Shown here: piece after piece, positions 1 through 9,991 of the stretch
Layout: the number at the start of each line of letters is the position of its first letter
How positions within the stretch are numbered: the stretch's first letter is position 1
Origin: Terrabacter terrigena
Lineage (GTDB): Bacteria; Actinomycetota; Actinomycetes; Actinomycetales; Dermatophilaceae
NCBI RefSeq assembly: GCF_042676085.1
Contig: NZ_JBHTKH010000016.1
Location: 26,400-90,399, forward strand
Reading direction: 5' to 3'
DNA: 64,000 nt
Translations under genes and position numbers: made by a program
Notes under the pieces: generated by a model
Told to the model about the DNA's origin: nothing
What the model saw: only the letters and a program-made list of their open reading frames with translations
Databases searched by the model: none

Positions 1-281
1 CGACCCACGAGCCCGACCCGGCCCCCTGAGGCCCTGCCCCGGGAGCGCGCTTCCCGCGCAGGTGCGCGCTGCCCGCGGGGGTGCGCGCTTCCTGCAGGAG
101 TGGGCCGCGCAGCGGACACTTCTCGCGGAAGGCCCCACCTCTGGCGGGACGGCGCACCCGGCGAGCCCGAAGCCGCACCGTGGCGGCGCGACGTCGAGCT
201 CAGCCGCACGACCGCGGCGTGCGGGTGAGGCGGGCCGAGAGCCCGACGCCCACCCGCACGCCACAGTGGTCACGTCGTCGA
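1..281. other. Window edge without a gene
   Basis: I see no convincing gene here. The stretch lies downstream of the minus-strand BNR gene that ends at 282. It contains short G/C-rich direct repeats (GTGCGCGCT near 62 and again near 91) that could pair weakly, but no clear terminator. Confidence 0.5.
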
Positions 282-2891
282 TCAGGACGTGGTGCGGTAG
301 ATCCCACGCCCGAACGTCGCGACGTAGAGCTTGCCGTCCGGTCCCTCCAGGACCTGGGTGGCGATGGTGGCCGGGACGGCGTCACGCGACCACTGGGGGG
401 CGCCGGTGCGCAGCGACTTCAGTGTGGTCTCGACGACCCCGAGGTCGGTGGCCATGACGACCCGACCGTTCGAGGTGATCAGCAGGTTGTCGCCGGGGAC
501 GTCCGGCAGGTTGCCGCTGACGTCGGTCCAGACCGCCGTGGCCTCACCGGTGGAGTCGGTGCCACCGGTGAGGGTGACCTTCCACAGGTGGCCCGAACCG
601 GCAAGGTCGCTGCCCGGCCCGTCGACCCAGTTGCGGGAGTAGCCGCCGAACACCACGTACGAGCTGTGCGGGTCGGCCGGGTCCGGCGTCACGCCGGTGA
701 CCATCCGCAGGGGGACGCCCGCCGGCGTGGCCACCTGCTGGTAGCTGCCGTTGGCATTCGTCATCAGCCCACGAGCGAAGCTCGAGCCGGGGTTGCACGA
801 CCCGCACCAGCCTGCCCACACCACGTGGTTGCGGCTGGCCAGAGCGGTGATGGAGTGTCCGCCGCCGGTGTCCGCGGCCTTGGTCCAGTCGGCACCGCTC
901 GTGCTGGCCCAGGTCTTGGTGTTGGTCCAGACGTACTCGCCGCCGGCGACCCAGGTGCCGGCGTCGGTCTGGTCGGCGCTGAAGGGGGCGATGAAGCGAG
1001 GCAGCGGATCGGCCGGCGCGATGGTGACGATGGAGCTGTCGGAGGCCGGGCTGCCGTCCGCGACACCGCAGCTGGTCGTCATCTGCAGCGTCAGGTCGAC
1101 GTACTCGCCGACCGTTCGGCAGCCGTTGTTCGGGTCGACCAGCTGCTGGCCGCCGTCACCTCCGTAGGGCGAGACCATCACGCCGTCGTTGGCCGGGTCG
1201 AGCAGGGAGACGCCGTTGTCCTGGAGTCCACCCCACACCTGCACCTGGCCGGGGTGGGCGACGTCCTTGCCGACGCCGACCGAGTAGTACTGCAGCATGT
1301 CGAGCTGACCGGACCGGGACAGCGACCGCCAGGACGAGGCCGTCGGCGACACCGCCCGCTGGTAGAGGCCGCCGTCGTTGCCGACGTACACCTGGCCCGC
1401 GCTCGACCCGGAACCGAAGGCGATCGTGTGCTGGTCGGAGTGGAGGACGTTGCCGTCACACGTGTTGTCGGCGTCGACGTTGGACCAGCAGGAGAAGCCG
1501 AAGTCCCAGTAGCGCCCGATGGTCTTCCAGCTCGCGCCTCCGTCCCAGGACTCGTAGACCTCTTCGAGCCCCACGTAGACGTGCTTGGCGTTCGCGGGGT
1601 CCACGCCGATGAACTGGTTGTACCAGGACTGCACGCCCGGCGCGTAGCCCTTGCCGATCCGCTGCTTGCGCTCGGCCGAGCCGCTCTGGGCCAGCGTGCT
1701 CGGGTTGGCGATCTGGTTGTAGGGGCCCGCGGCCGCACCGGTGGCGGACACGTAGACACCGGACAGCGCGCTCGCTGCGCCGGCGACCAGGGCCGCCGGC
1801 GACTCGAGGACCACGTAGAGCTTCGAGCCGTCCGCGGAGTACTGCATGGTGGCGTTGCCGACGTCCTTGGGGTTGATCGCTCCGGACGGGTTGACCTTCG
1901 CCCACGTCGTGCCGCCGTCGCGGCTGAGGTAGAAGCCGTTGTAGGCCGCGCCGCTGCGCCACGCGACGTTCGCGAGGATGACCTGGCCACCGGTGCCGGG
2001 CTGCACGGCGACGTCGTTGGCGATGTCGCGGTAGCTGGCGTTGACGTCGGTGCACGAGAGCATCCCCTGGGCGCAGGGCGCGAGCGTCCGGCTCCAGGCG
2101 GTGGTCGCGGGCCCGGTGAGGGAGTGCACGTAGAGCCCACGAGAGGCGGCGACGAAGACTCGACCGTTGGCCGCGTCGACGAGGATCCGGCGGATGACCT
2201 GGCTGTCCAGCTCGGTGCCGCCGACCTTGGACGCGGCGGTGAAGGTGGCGCTGTCGGGCGACGCGAGCCGGAAGACACCGGCGCCGACGTACGTCGACGA
2301 GCCGGTCGTGCCGTCACCCGTCGCCACCCACAGGGCACCGTCGGGCGCGATGGACATGCTGCCGATCGACTGGGTGGGCAGGGCGTCGGCGATCGGCGTC
2401 CACGTGGTGCCGTTGTCGCACGAGCGCTTGACGCCCCCGGCCGCGCCACCGGCGAAGACGCAGTGGGCGTCCACGGCGAGCGCCTGGACCCGGCCGCTCA
2501 CGTAGCCGGCGCCGCCGCTGCTGTTCGAGGCGCTCGGGTCGCGGTAGCGGGGGTCGTCGGAGTTGTACGGAACGTTGGTGATCGAGGCCCACGACGACGG
2601 GGCTGCCGGGAGGGAGGAGAGCTGGCTGTAGGCCGCCGCATACGCGCCGGGCGCGACGAGCCCGGTGGGCGCAGAGCGCGCCTGCGCGAACTCGGCCTGC
2701 GAGGTCATCAGCTCGGCGGCCTCGTCCCCAGCGTCCAGGAACCGGCCACCGCCTCCCCCGCCCGCGCTGGTGCTGGCATAGCCGGGGAGCGCGAGGAGGG
2801 GCGTGATCGCGAGAGCAGCGCCGGCGACAACGCACAGCGCGCCCCGACGCAGACCGCGTCCCTTCGTCGGGACCTTTGGAGTGAGCATCAT
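282..2891 (-). CDS. Secreted BNR/Asp-box repeat protein (sialidase/GH74-like beta-propeller)
   Basis: The product is an 869-residue exported protein. A hydrophobic signal segment follows arginines at residues 12-40 and ends near PGYAS. Asp-box motifs (S-x-D-x-G-x-T-W type) occur at about 157-164 (SCDNGTTW), 323-330 (SRDGGTTW) and 448-455 (SWDGGASW). Such boxes mark the beta-propeller folds of sialidases, GH74 xyloglucanases and VPS10-like proteins, so a surface or extracellular glycan- or protein-binding role is likely; the exact enzyme activity is not readable. I start at the double ATG at 2891 because GGGAGGG lies just upstream; the open frame runs on to 3125 but that extension is not protein-like. 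It is monocistronic, with the lipoprotein gene upstream on the same strand. Confidence 0.8.
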   Translation of the reverse strand: MMLTPKVPTKGRGLRRGALCVVAGAALAITPLLALPGYASTSAGGGGGGRFLDAGDEAAELMTSQAEFAQARSAPTGLVAPGAYAAAYSQLSSLPAAPSSWASITNVPYNSDDPRYRDPSASNSSGGAGYVSGRVQALAVDAHCVFAGGAAGGVKRSCDNGTTWTPIADALPTQSIGSMSIAPDGALWVATGDGTTGSSTYVGAGVFRLASPDSATFTAASKVGGTELDSQVIRRILVDAANGRVFVAASRGLYVHSLTGPATTAWSRTLAPCAQGMLSCTDVNASYRDIANDVAVQPGTGGQVILANVAWRSGAAYNGFYLSRDGGTTWAKVNPSGAINPKDVGNATMQYSADGSKLYVVLESPAALVAGAASALSGVYVSATGAAAGPYNQIANPSTLAQSGSAERKQRIGKGYAPGVQSWYNQFIGVDPANAKHVYVGLEEVYESWDGGASWKTIGRYWDFGFSCWSNVDADNTCDGNVLHSDQHTIAFGSGSSAGQVYVGNDGGLYQRAVSPTASSWRSLSRSGQLDMLQYYSVGVGKDVAHPGQVQVWGGLQDNGVSLLDPANDGVMVSPYGGDGGQQLVDPNNGCRTVGEYVDLTLQMTTSCGVADGSPASDSSIVTIAPADPLPRFIAPFSADQTDAGTWVAGGEYVWTNTKTWASTSGADWTKAADTGGGHSITALASRNHVVWAGWCGSCNPGSSFARGLMTNANGSYQQVATPAGVPLRMVTGVTPDPADPHSSYVVFGGYSRNWVDGPGSDLAGSGHLWKVTLTGGTDSTGEATAVWTDVSGNLPDVPGDNLLITSNGRVVMATDLGVVETTLKSLRTGAPQWSRDAVPATIATQVLEGPDGKLYVATFGRGIYRTTS

Positions 2892-3148
2892 TGCTGGAAC
2901 CCTCCCTGCCAAGGCGCCGTGGTCCGGCGCACGAGTCGTCGCAGTCTTCTGAACATGCGAGTCCCGTGGCAGCCGGTCCTCGGCTGTCGTCACGGGATTG
3001 GCTCGCACAGTAGACCTGAGCAGCGACCCGAAGAGCCCCGCGAAGATGTGAGTTCCCTGAGTGCGGGGACAGCCCGGGGTGGCGGCACGAACCAGCCGGG
3101 TTCGGGCGAGCACGCGGACGGCCACGCACTCCCCTCCCGGTAGGAGGG

Positions 3149-3505
3149 TCAGTCGTCGAGGGTGCCGACGTAGGCCGTCAGCCTCTGCTGGTCGCGGCCC
3201 AGGGTCTTGACGTCGTAGCCGAGCTGCACGGTCGCCTGGGCGGCGGTGAGGGAGTAGGACTCGAGGGCGATGGTGACGGCGTACAGCCGCGCCGCGGTCC
3301 GGAGCGAGATCGTGTAGGTGCCGGCCGGCGCGAAGCCGGCCTCACGGGTCAGCCGGATGACGCGCGAGTTCTCGCCGACGTGCTCGGTGCGCTGCTTCCA
3401 GAGCACCTCGGCGCGGCTCGGTGGCGAAGCGGTCCGCACGGTCTCCGTGCAGCCGGTGAGGGCGAAGGCTGTGAGCAGCGTGGCGGCGATGGTGCGTCCG
3501 AGCAT
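3149..3505 (-). CDS. Small lipoprotein of unknown function
   Basis: This 118-residue protein has a short signal peptide ending in the lipobox LTGC at about residues 16-19, so it should be lipid-anchored outside the membrane. The rest (about 95 residues, with a Tyr/Thr-rich end) has no motif I recognise. It lies upstream of the BNR gene on the same strand, separated by about 257 bases, so the two may be transcribed separately. Confidence 0.7.
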   Translation of the reverse strand: MLGRTIAATLLTAFALTGCTETVRTASPPSRAEVLWKQRTEHVGENSRVIRLTREAGFAPAGTYTISLRTAARLYAVTIALESYSLTAAQATVQLGYDVKTLGRDQQRLTAYVGTLDD

Positions 3506-3734
3506 GGTCGGTCCCCTGTTCTCCCGGGTCCACCGGACCCGCCCCTGTGGCCGTCTGTCCGGCCGGCGCAGTGTGGCAGATGTGGGCAGTCGAGAGACGG
3601 TTCCATGAGGCCGCTCGGCAAACCTCCGCGATGTCTACTCGCGGGTCGCCATCGATGAGTGGAAGGCTGCGGGTGTGGCGTGACGAGCGCCACGCGCCCT
3701 GCCGGGCGGAGGCACGACGAAGGAGACCTGCTCG

Positions 3735-6700
3735 ATGATCTCGCGGATCGCGATCGTCAACCGCGGTGAGGCCGCCATGCGCCTCATCCACGCCGTGCGT
3801 GACCTCAACGCGGGCACAGGCCCCGGCGGTCACCGCATCGAGACGGTCGCCTTGCACACCGAGGGCGAGCGGCGGGCCATGTTCGTCCGCGAGAGCGACC
3901 ACGCCTACGACCTCGGGCCGGCATCGGCACGCCCCTACCTCGACCACGCCGTGCTCGAGAAGGCGCTGCGCGAGACGAACGCCGACGCCGCGTGGGTCGG
4001 CTGGGGCTTCGTCGCCGAGGACCCCGCTTTCGCCGAGCTGTGCGAGCGAGTCGGCGTCACCTTCATCGGTCCGAGCCCCGAGGCCATGCGCAAGCTGGGC
4101 GACAAGATCGGCAGCAAGCTCATCGCCGAGGAGGTCGGCGTGCCCGTCGCGCCGTGGAGCCGTGGCGGCGTAGACACGCTCGACGACGCGAAGGCCGCGG
4201 CCGCTCGCATCGGCTACCCGCTCATGCTCAAGGCGACCGCCGGCGGTGGCGGGCGCGGCATCCGCCGCGTCGACTCCGACGCCGACCTCACCGACGCCTA
4301 CGAGCGCACCCGCGACGAGGCCGAGCGCGCCTTCGGCTCGGGCGTGGTCTTCCTCGAGAAGCTCGTCACCGGCGCACGCCACATCGAGGTGCAGGTCATC
4401 GCCGACGGCCAGGGCTCCGCGTGGGCGGTCGGCGTGCGCGACTGCTCGGTGCAGCGTCGCAACCAGAAGGTCATCGAGGAGTCCGCCTCACCCGTGCTCA
4501 CGAGCGAGCAGGAGGACGAGGTCCGCGCCAGCGCCGAGCGGCTCGCGATCGCGGTCGGCTACGCCGGAGCCGGCACCGTCGAGTTCCTCTACCACCCGGG
4601 CGAGCGCTTCTTCGCCTTCCTCGAGGTCAACACGCGCCTGCAGGTCGAGCACCCGATCACCGAGGTCGTCACCGACACCGACCTCGTCAAGCTCCAGATC
4701 CACGTCGCGAACGGCGGCCGGCTCGACGAGCTCGAGGGCGGCCGGCCCACCCAGCGCGGCCACGCCGTCGAGGCCCGCCTCAACGCCGAGGACCCCGACC
4801 GCGACTTCGCCCCGAGCCCCGGCCGCATCAGCCTGCTGCAGTTTCCCGCCGGGCCCGGCATCCGCGTCGACACCGGTGTCGGAGAAGGCGACTCGATCCC
4901 GGCCGACTTCGACTCGATGATCGCCAAGATCATCGCCTACGGCCGCGACCGCGACGAGGCCCTCGCCCGGCTGCGTCGCGCCATGGCCGAGACGACCGTC
5001 GTCATCGACGGAGGGTCGACGAACAAGAGCTTCATCCTCGACCTGCTCGACCAGCCCGAGATCATCGACGGCTCGGCCGACACCGGCTGGATCGACCGCG
5101 TGCGCGCCGAGGGCCGCCTCGTGTCACACCGTCACTCCGGCGTCGCGCTCGTCGCCGCCGGCATCGAGGCCTACGAGGACGCCGAGGCCATCGAGCGCGC
5201 TCGCCTGCTCGAGTCCGCCCGAGGCGGCCGCCCGCAGGTCCAGCACGCCGTCGGCCGCGCCATCGACCTGAAGCTGCGCGGCACGGCATACAAGGTCATG
5301 GTGCTGCGCACCGCCGGCCACCGCTACCGCGTCAGCATCACCAACGGGGGCGAGCCGCACGTCGTCGACGCGACCATCGACCGCATCGACGAGTACTCCG
5401 GCCGCATCGTCGTCGAGGGCCGCTCGCACCGCCTCATCACAGCCACCCACGGCCCCGTCCACCTCGTCGAGGTCGACGGCGTGACGCACCGCGTCTCCCG
5501 CGACGAGGGCGGCGTCGTCCGGTCGCCCGCGCCCGCGCTCGTCGTCGCCACGCCGGTCCAGGTCGGCGCGGAGGTCGCCGCGGGCGCCCCGGTGCTCGTG
5601 CTCGAGTCGATGAAGATGGAGACGGTGCTGCCCGCGCCGTTCCCGGCGCGGGTGCGCGAGCTGCTCGTCGCCGTCGGCAGCCAGGTCGAGACCGGCGCCC
5701 CGCTCGTGCGCCTCGAGCCGACCGGTGGCGAGGAGGAGGTCGCCGAGACTTCCGACTCCGCCGGCGTCGACCTCGACCTGCCCGACGCGAGCGCCCACAG
5801 CGCGACCGTCCGCGAGCGGGTCGACCGCGGCATCGAAGACCTCTCCGCGAGCGTGCTCGGCTTCGACATCGACCCGACGGGCAACGCCCGGATGCTGTCC
5901 GGCTACCTCACGGCACGTGACGAGCTGGCCGCGGACGGCGCCGTGCCGCTCGCCGAGGAGATCGCGATCCTCGAGCTCCTCACCGACTTCGCCGAGCTGA
6001 GCCGCAACCGTCCCGCGGCCGAGGAGCGCCACACCGAGCTGCTCGTGCACAGCCCGCGCGAGCACTTCCACTCGTACCTGCAGAGCCTCGACGTGGAGCG
6101 GGCCGGGCTGTCGGCCGACTTCCGCGACAAGCTCGCCCGGGTGCTGCGTCACTACGGCGTCGCCGACTTCGAGCGCACGCCCGACCTCGAGGAGGCGGTG
6201 TTCCGCGTCTTCCTCGCCCAGCAGCGCTCGGCCCCCGAGGTGCAGCTCGCGACCTCGATCCTTCAGCGCTGGCTCGCCGAGCCGATCCCGACGGCGCCCC
6301 TGGACGTCGCCGCCCGCGACGCGCTCGACCGGCTCGTCGTCGCGACCCAGCTGCGCTTCCCGGTCATCGGCGACCTCGCGCGCAGCGTCCGCTTCCGCTG
6401 GTTCGACCAGCCGCTCGTCGACGAGGACCGCGAGAGCGTGCTGGCCGGCGTCCGCGACAAGCTGGCGGCCCTCGCCGCAGAGCCCGACGCCCCCGACCAC
6501 ACGGCCCGCGTCGACGAGCTGGCCGCCATCCCCGAGCAGATCGTGCGCTTCCTCGCCGAGCGCCTGCACGAGCAGTCGCCCGACAGCCTGCCCGAGCACG
6601 AGCCGATGCTCGAGGTGCTCATCAAGCGGCACTACCGCGAGCACGAGCTGCACGGTCTGCGCACCTTCTCCGAGGCCGACCGGCCGTTCGCCGTCGCCGA

Positions 6701-9272
6701 CTACACTCTCGACGACCGCCCGACGCACCTCACGTCGACGATCGGCTCGGTCGACGAGCTGACGCCGGGCAGCGCCCTCGACACCGCCGTCTCCAACGAC
6801 GTGTGGTCGCGCGCCACCGGCCTCCAGTCCGTCGTCGACCTCTACCTGCGCTGGCCGCAGGAGCCGCCGTCGCCCGACGGGGCGAGCGACCAGCTCGGGG
6901 CGCTGCTCCAGCAGCTCCCGTTCGCCCAGGACGTACGCCGCGTCGCCATCGCCGTGAGCGCCGGGCAGGACCGTCCGGTCGGCTACTTCACCTTCCGCCC
7001 CGTCGACGGCACGCTCGTCGAGGACCGTCTCGTCCGCGGAGTGCACCCGATGGTCGGCCGGCGCCTCAACCTGTGGCGGCTCACCGCCTTCGACGTGACG
7101 CGCCTCGACGCCCCCGAGGACGTCCTGCTCTACGAGTGCGTGGCGAAGGACAACCCCGAGGACACGCGCCTCGTCGCGCTCGCCCAGGTGCGCCAGATCG
7201 TCGTCGTCCGTGACGAGGCCGGCCAGGTCTCGGGCCTGCCGCACGTCGAGCGTGCCATCGCCAACTGCCTCGAGGCGATCCGCCGCGTGCGCGCCTCCCG
7301 CGGCGCCAAGGGCTCGAAGCTCGACATGAACCACGTGTGGGTGCAGATCTGGCCCACGATCGAGGCCGACCTGGGCCAGCTCACCGCCCTGCGCAGCAAG
7401 ATCGCCCCGGTCACCGCAGGCGCGGGCATCGAGGAGGTTCTCGTCCAGGCGACCGTCGCCGGCACCCCCGACGCCGCGCCGCTCGCGATCGCGGGCCGCT
7501 TCTACTACCAGCCGGGCTCGGGTGTCGTCGCCTCGGTCGGCGCCCCGCCCACCGAGCCGCTCAAGCCCCTCGACGACTACGCCTCGAAGGTCGTCCGGGC
7601 CCGCCGCCGCGGCCTCGTCTACCCGTACGAGCTGCAGTCGATGATCGCCGGCGACGGCGGCACCGTGGTCGAGCACGACCTCGACGACACGGGCTCCCTC
7701 GTGCCGGTCGACCGTCCGCAGGGCCTCAACAAGGCCGGCATCATCGTCGCCGTCGTCACCTCGCCGACGGCGCGTCACCCCGAGGGCGTCACCCGGGTCG
7801 TGCTGTCGGGCGACCCGCTGCGGTCGCTCGGCTCGGTCGCCGAGGCCGAGTGCGCCCGGGTCATCGCGGCGATCGACCTCGCCGAGAAGATGCGCGTGCC
7901 GCTCGAGTGGTACTCCCTCTCGGCCGGCGCCCGCATCTCCATGGACTCCGGCACCGAGAACATGGACTGGGTGGCCCGCGCCCTCAAGCGGATCATCGAG
8001 TTCACCCAGGCGGGCGGCGAGATCAACATCGTCGTCGCCGGCATCAACGTCGGCGCCCAGCCCTACTGGAACGCCGAGGCGACGATGCTCATGCACACCA
8101 AGGGCATCCTCGTCATGACGCCCGACAGCGCCATGGTGCTCACCGGCAAGCAGTCACTCGACTTCTCGGGCGGCGTCTCGGCGGAGGACAACTTCGGCAT
8201 CGGCGGCTACGACCGCGTCATGGGCCCCAACGGCCAGGCGCAGTACTGGGCCAAGGACCTCGCCGGCGCCCGCGACATCCTCATGGCGCACTACGACCAC
8301 GCGTACGTCGCCCCCGGCGAGTCGGGTCCGCGGCGCGTGCCGACGAGCGACCCGACCCACCGTGACGTCACGCTGTCCGCGCACGACGCACCCGGCTCGG
8401 ACTTCAAGACGGTCGGCGAGATCTTCAGCTCGCTCACCAACCCCGACCGCAAGAAGCCCTTCGACATCCGCACGCTCATGCGCGCCGTGTCCGACCAGGA
8501 CCACGCGACGCTCGAGCGCTGGGCCGGCATGGCCGACGCCGAGACCGCCGTCGTGCAGGACGCCCACCTCGGGGGCATCCCGGTGACGCTCATCGGCATC
8601 GAGAGCAAGTCCGTTGCGCGACGGGGCTTCCCGCCCACCGACGGACCCGACACCTACACGGCGGGCACGCTCTTCCCGCGGTCGTCCAAGAAGGTCGCGC
8701 GGGCGATCAACGCGGCGAGCGGCAACCGGCCCGTCGTCGTGCTGGCCAACCTGTCGGGCTTCGACGGCTCACCGGAGTCGATGCGGGCGCTGCAGCTCGA
8801 GTACGGCGCCGAGATCGGTCGTGCCATCGTCAACTTCGACGGCCCGATCGTCTTCACCGTCGTCTCGCGCTACCACGGCGGCGCGTTCGTCGTGTTCTCG
8901 AAGACGCTGAACCCGCGCATGACGGTGCTCGCCGTCGAGGGCTCGTTCGCGTCGGTGCTCGGTGGGGCGCCGGCTGCGGCCGTCGTGTTCTCGCGCGACG
9001 TCGACGCCCGCACGGCCTCCGACCCGCGCATCACCGAGCTCGAGGCGCAGGTCGCCGCCGCCTCGGGCGTCGAGCGAGCCCGGCTCGCAACGGAGCTCGC
9101 CGACCTGCGCACCTCGGTGCGCGCCGAGAAGCTGAGCCAGGTCGCGTCCGAGTTCGACTCGGTGCACAGCATCCACAGGGCCGTGTCGGTCGGTTCCGTC
9201 GACGCCGTCATCGGGGCCCATGAGATGCGCCCGCGCATCATCGCCGCGCTGGAGGCAGCGCTCGACGGCTAG
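3735..9272 (+). CDS. Single-chain biotin-dependent acyl-CoA carboxylase
   Basis: At 1845 residues this carries all three parts of an acyl-CoA carboxylase in one chain. The biotin carboxylase N-domain starts at residue 1 (RIAIVNRGEAAMR). The ATP-grasp region has the glycine-rich loop KATAGGGGRGIR near 165-176 and EVNTRLQVEHP near 297-307. A biotinyl domain with ESMKMET places the biotin lysine at K627. A long central region follows, then a carboxyltransferase that fills the C-terminal third (VLAVEGSFASVLGGAP near 1732). This order, BC-BCCP-central-CT, is the eukaryotic ACC order and is known from a few bacterial single-chain enzymes, whereas actinobacteria usually use separate alpha and beta subunits. 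The reaction is ATP- and bicarbonate-dependent carboxylation of an acyl-CoA; the substrate is not evident. GAAGGAG at 3718-3724 supports the ATG. Confidence 0.93.
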   Translation: MISRIAIVNRGEAAMRLIHAVRDLNAGTGPGGHRIETVALHTEGERRAMFVRESDHAYDLGPASARPYLDHAVLEKALRETNADAAWVGWGFVAEDPAFAELCERVGVTFIGPSPEAMRKLGDKIGSKLIAEEVGVPVAPWSRGGVDTLDDAKAAAARIGYPLMLKATAGGGGRGIRRVDSDADLTDAYERTRDEAERAFGSGVVFLEKLVTGARHIEVQVIADGQGSAWAVGVRDCSVQRRNQKVIEESASPVLTSEQEDEVRASAERLAIAVGYAGAGTVEFLYHPGERFFAFLEVNTRLQVEHPITEVVTDTDLVKLQIHVANGGRLDELEGGRPTQRGHAVEARLNAEDPDRDFAPSPGRISLLQFPAGPGIRVDTGVGEGDSIPADFDSMIAKIIAYGRDRDEALARLRRAMAETTVVIDGGSTNKSFILDLLDQPEIIDGSADTGWIDRVRAEGRLVSHRHSGVALVAAGIEAYEDAEAIERARLLESARGGRPQVQHAVGRAIDLKLRGTAYKVMVLRTAGHRYRVSITNGGEPHVVDATIDRIDEYSGRIVVEGRSHRLITATHGPVHLVEVDGVTHRVSRDEGGVVRSPAPALVVATPVQVGAEVAAGAPVLVLESMKMETVLPAPFPARVRELLVAVGSQVETGAPLVRLEPTGGEEEVAETSDSAGVDLDLPDASAHSATVRERVDRGIEDLSASVLGFDIDPTGNARMLSGYLTARDELAADGAVPLAEEIAILELLTDFAELSRNRPAAEERHTELLVHSPREHFHSYLQSLDVERAGLSADFRDKLARVLRHYGVADFERTPDLEEAVFRVFLAQQRSAPEVQLATSILQRWLAEPIPTAPLDVAARDALDRLVVATQLRFPVIGDLARSVRFRWFDQPLVDEDRESVLAGVRDKLAALAAEPDAPDHTARVDELAAIPEQIVRFLAERLHEQSPDSLPEHEPMLEVLIKRHYREHELHGLRTFSEADRPFAVADYTLDDRPTHLTSTIGSVDELTPGSALDTAVSNDVWSRATGLQSVVDLYLRWPQEPPSPDGASDQLGALLQQLPFAQDVRRVAIAVSAGQDRPVGYFTFRPVDGTLVEDRLVRGVHPMVGRRLNLWRLTAFDVTRLDAPEDVLLYECVAKDNPEDTRLVALAQVRQIVVVRDEAGQVSGLPHVERAIANCLEAIRRVRASRGAKGSKLDMNHVWVQIWPTIEADLGQLTALRSKIAPVTAGAGIEEVLVQATVAGTPDAAPLAIAGRFYYQPGSGVVASVGAPPTEPLKPLDDYASKVVRARRRGLVYPYELQSMIAGDGGTVVEHDLDDTGSLVPVDRPQGLNKAGIIVAVVTSPTARHPEGVTRVVLSGDPLRSLGSVAEAECARVIAAIDLAEKMRVPLEWYSLSAGARISMDSGTENMDWVARALKRIIEFTQAGGEINIVVAGINVGAQPYWNAEATMLMHTKGILVMTPDSAMVLTGKQSLDFSGGVSAEDNFGIGGYDRVMGPNGQAQYWAKDLAGARDILMAHYDHAYVAPGESGPRRVPTSDPTHRDVTLSAHDAPGSDFKTVGEIFSSLTNPDRKKPFDIRTLMRAVSDQDHATLERWAGMADAETAVVQDAHLGGIPVTLIGIESKSVARRGFPPTDGPDTYTAGTLFPRSSKKVARAINAASGNRPVVVLANLSGFDGSPESMRALQLEYGAEIGRAIVNFDGPIVFTVVSRYHGGAFVVFSKTLNPRMTVLAVEGSFASVLGGAPAAAVVFSRDVDARTASDPRITELEAQVAAASGVERARLATELADLRTSVRAEKLSQVASEFDSVHSIHRAVSVGSVDAVIGAHEMRPRIIAALEAALDG

Positions 9273-9277
9273 TCTTC

Positions 9278-9307
9278 GGGCGGTCGCGCGAGCCTGCGCG
9301 ACCGCCC
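9278..9307 (+). terminator. Hairpin terminator after the acyl-CoA carboxylase
   Basis: A perfect 12-bp stem (GGGCGGTCGCGC with its complement at 9296-9307) and a 6-base loop start five bases after the carboxylase stop. There is no T tract, which is common for actinobacterial terminators. It also sits just upstream of the next start at 9334. Confidence 0.75.
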
Positions 9308-9333
9308 GGTACAGCACGACCACAGGGGAGTCC

Positions 9334-9870
9334 ATGAGCACCAAGCAGGAGTTCGTCGAGGGTGTCCGCCGTGCCGCCGAAGGCACACCGTATGCCGTCA
9401 CGGAGCAGCCGTACGGCTTCGACCTGACCGTCGACGTGGCCAGCAAGCGTTGGCTCACGCTCACCGCCGCGCACCGCCTCGAGAGTGTCTTCACCCACGA
9501 GGTGCACCTCAGGGACGACGGGCGCTACGGCATCACCGACGTCGACAACGAGGTCAGCTACGGCGCCTCGGCCGGGGCCGGCGGGGCGCGTCTCACGGCC
9601 CGGAAGAAGTTTAGTCGCGGTCGCGTCATGAAGTACTCGCGGCGCATCGAGCTCGGCGTCGACGCCGACACCGGCAAGGTGGGCAAGGTCGTCGACTACT
9701 CGTTCCGCGCGGGCGAGGGGCGCGACCTCGTTCGTGGCGTGGCACGGGAGCTGGGCTGGAAGGAGCGCATGAACGGCGAGCAGCGCGGCGCCCTCTGGGT
9801 GGCCGGCCTCACCGTCGTGGCGCTCGTCGTCGCCTTCGGCGCGATCGGCATCGCGGCGCTCCTGAAGTAG
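9334..9870 (+). CDS. Unknown protein with C-terminal membrane anchor
   Basis: I do not recognise this 178-residue protein. The soluble N-terminal part has alternating charged and aromatic residues. The last 25 or so residues form one hydrophobic helix (GLTVVALVVAFGAIGIAALL) ending in a lysine, so it looks tail-anchored in the cytoplasmic membrane. The ATG at 9334 is preceded by AGGGGAG at about 9323-9329. The hairpin between it and the carboxylase gene suggests it is a separate transcription unit. Confidence 0.75.
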   Translation: MSTKQEFVEGVRRAAEGTPYAVTEQPYGFDLTVDVASKRWLTLTAAHRLESVFTHEVHLRDDGRYGITDVDNEVSYGASAGAGGARLTARKKFSRGRVMKYSRRIELGVDADTGKVGKVVDYSFRAGEGRDLVRGVARELGWKERMNGEQRGALWVAGLTVVALVVAFGAIGIAALLK

Positions 9871-9991
9871 CGCTGCCCGAGCCAGCTGGCGCCGTGTGCA
9901 GCGGCCAGGGTCCTGCTCGCGCCTGCTGTACACGCGGGCGAGTTCCGTCCAGGCTCTGGTCCCGAGCACATCTGCGGGGCAGGATGACCGG

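Noticed and set aside
81..3143. Very long open frame on the plus strand
   Set aside because: It is Arg/Gly/Val-rich and opposite the clear BNR gene, as expected of GC-rich antisense.
5124..8096. 990-codon minus-strand frame inside the carboxylase
   Set aside because: Pure shadow of the carboxylase gene; composition is His/Asp/Leu/Gly-rich with no domain.
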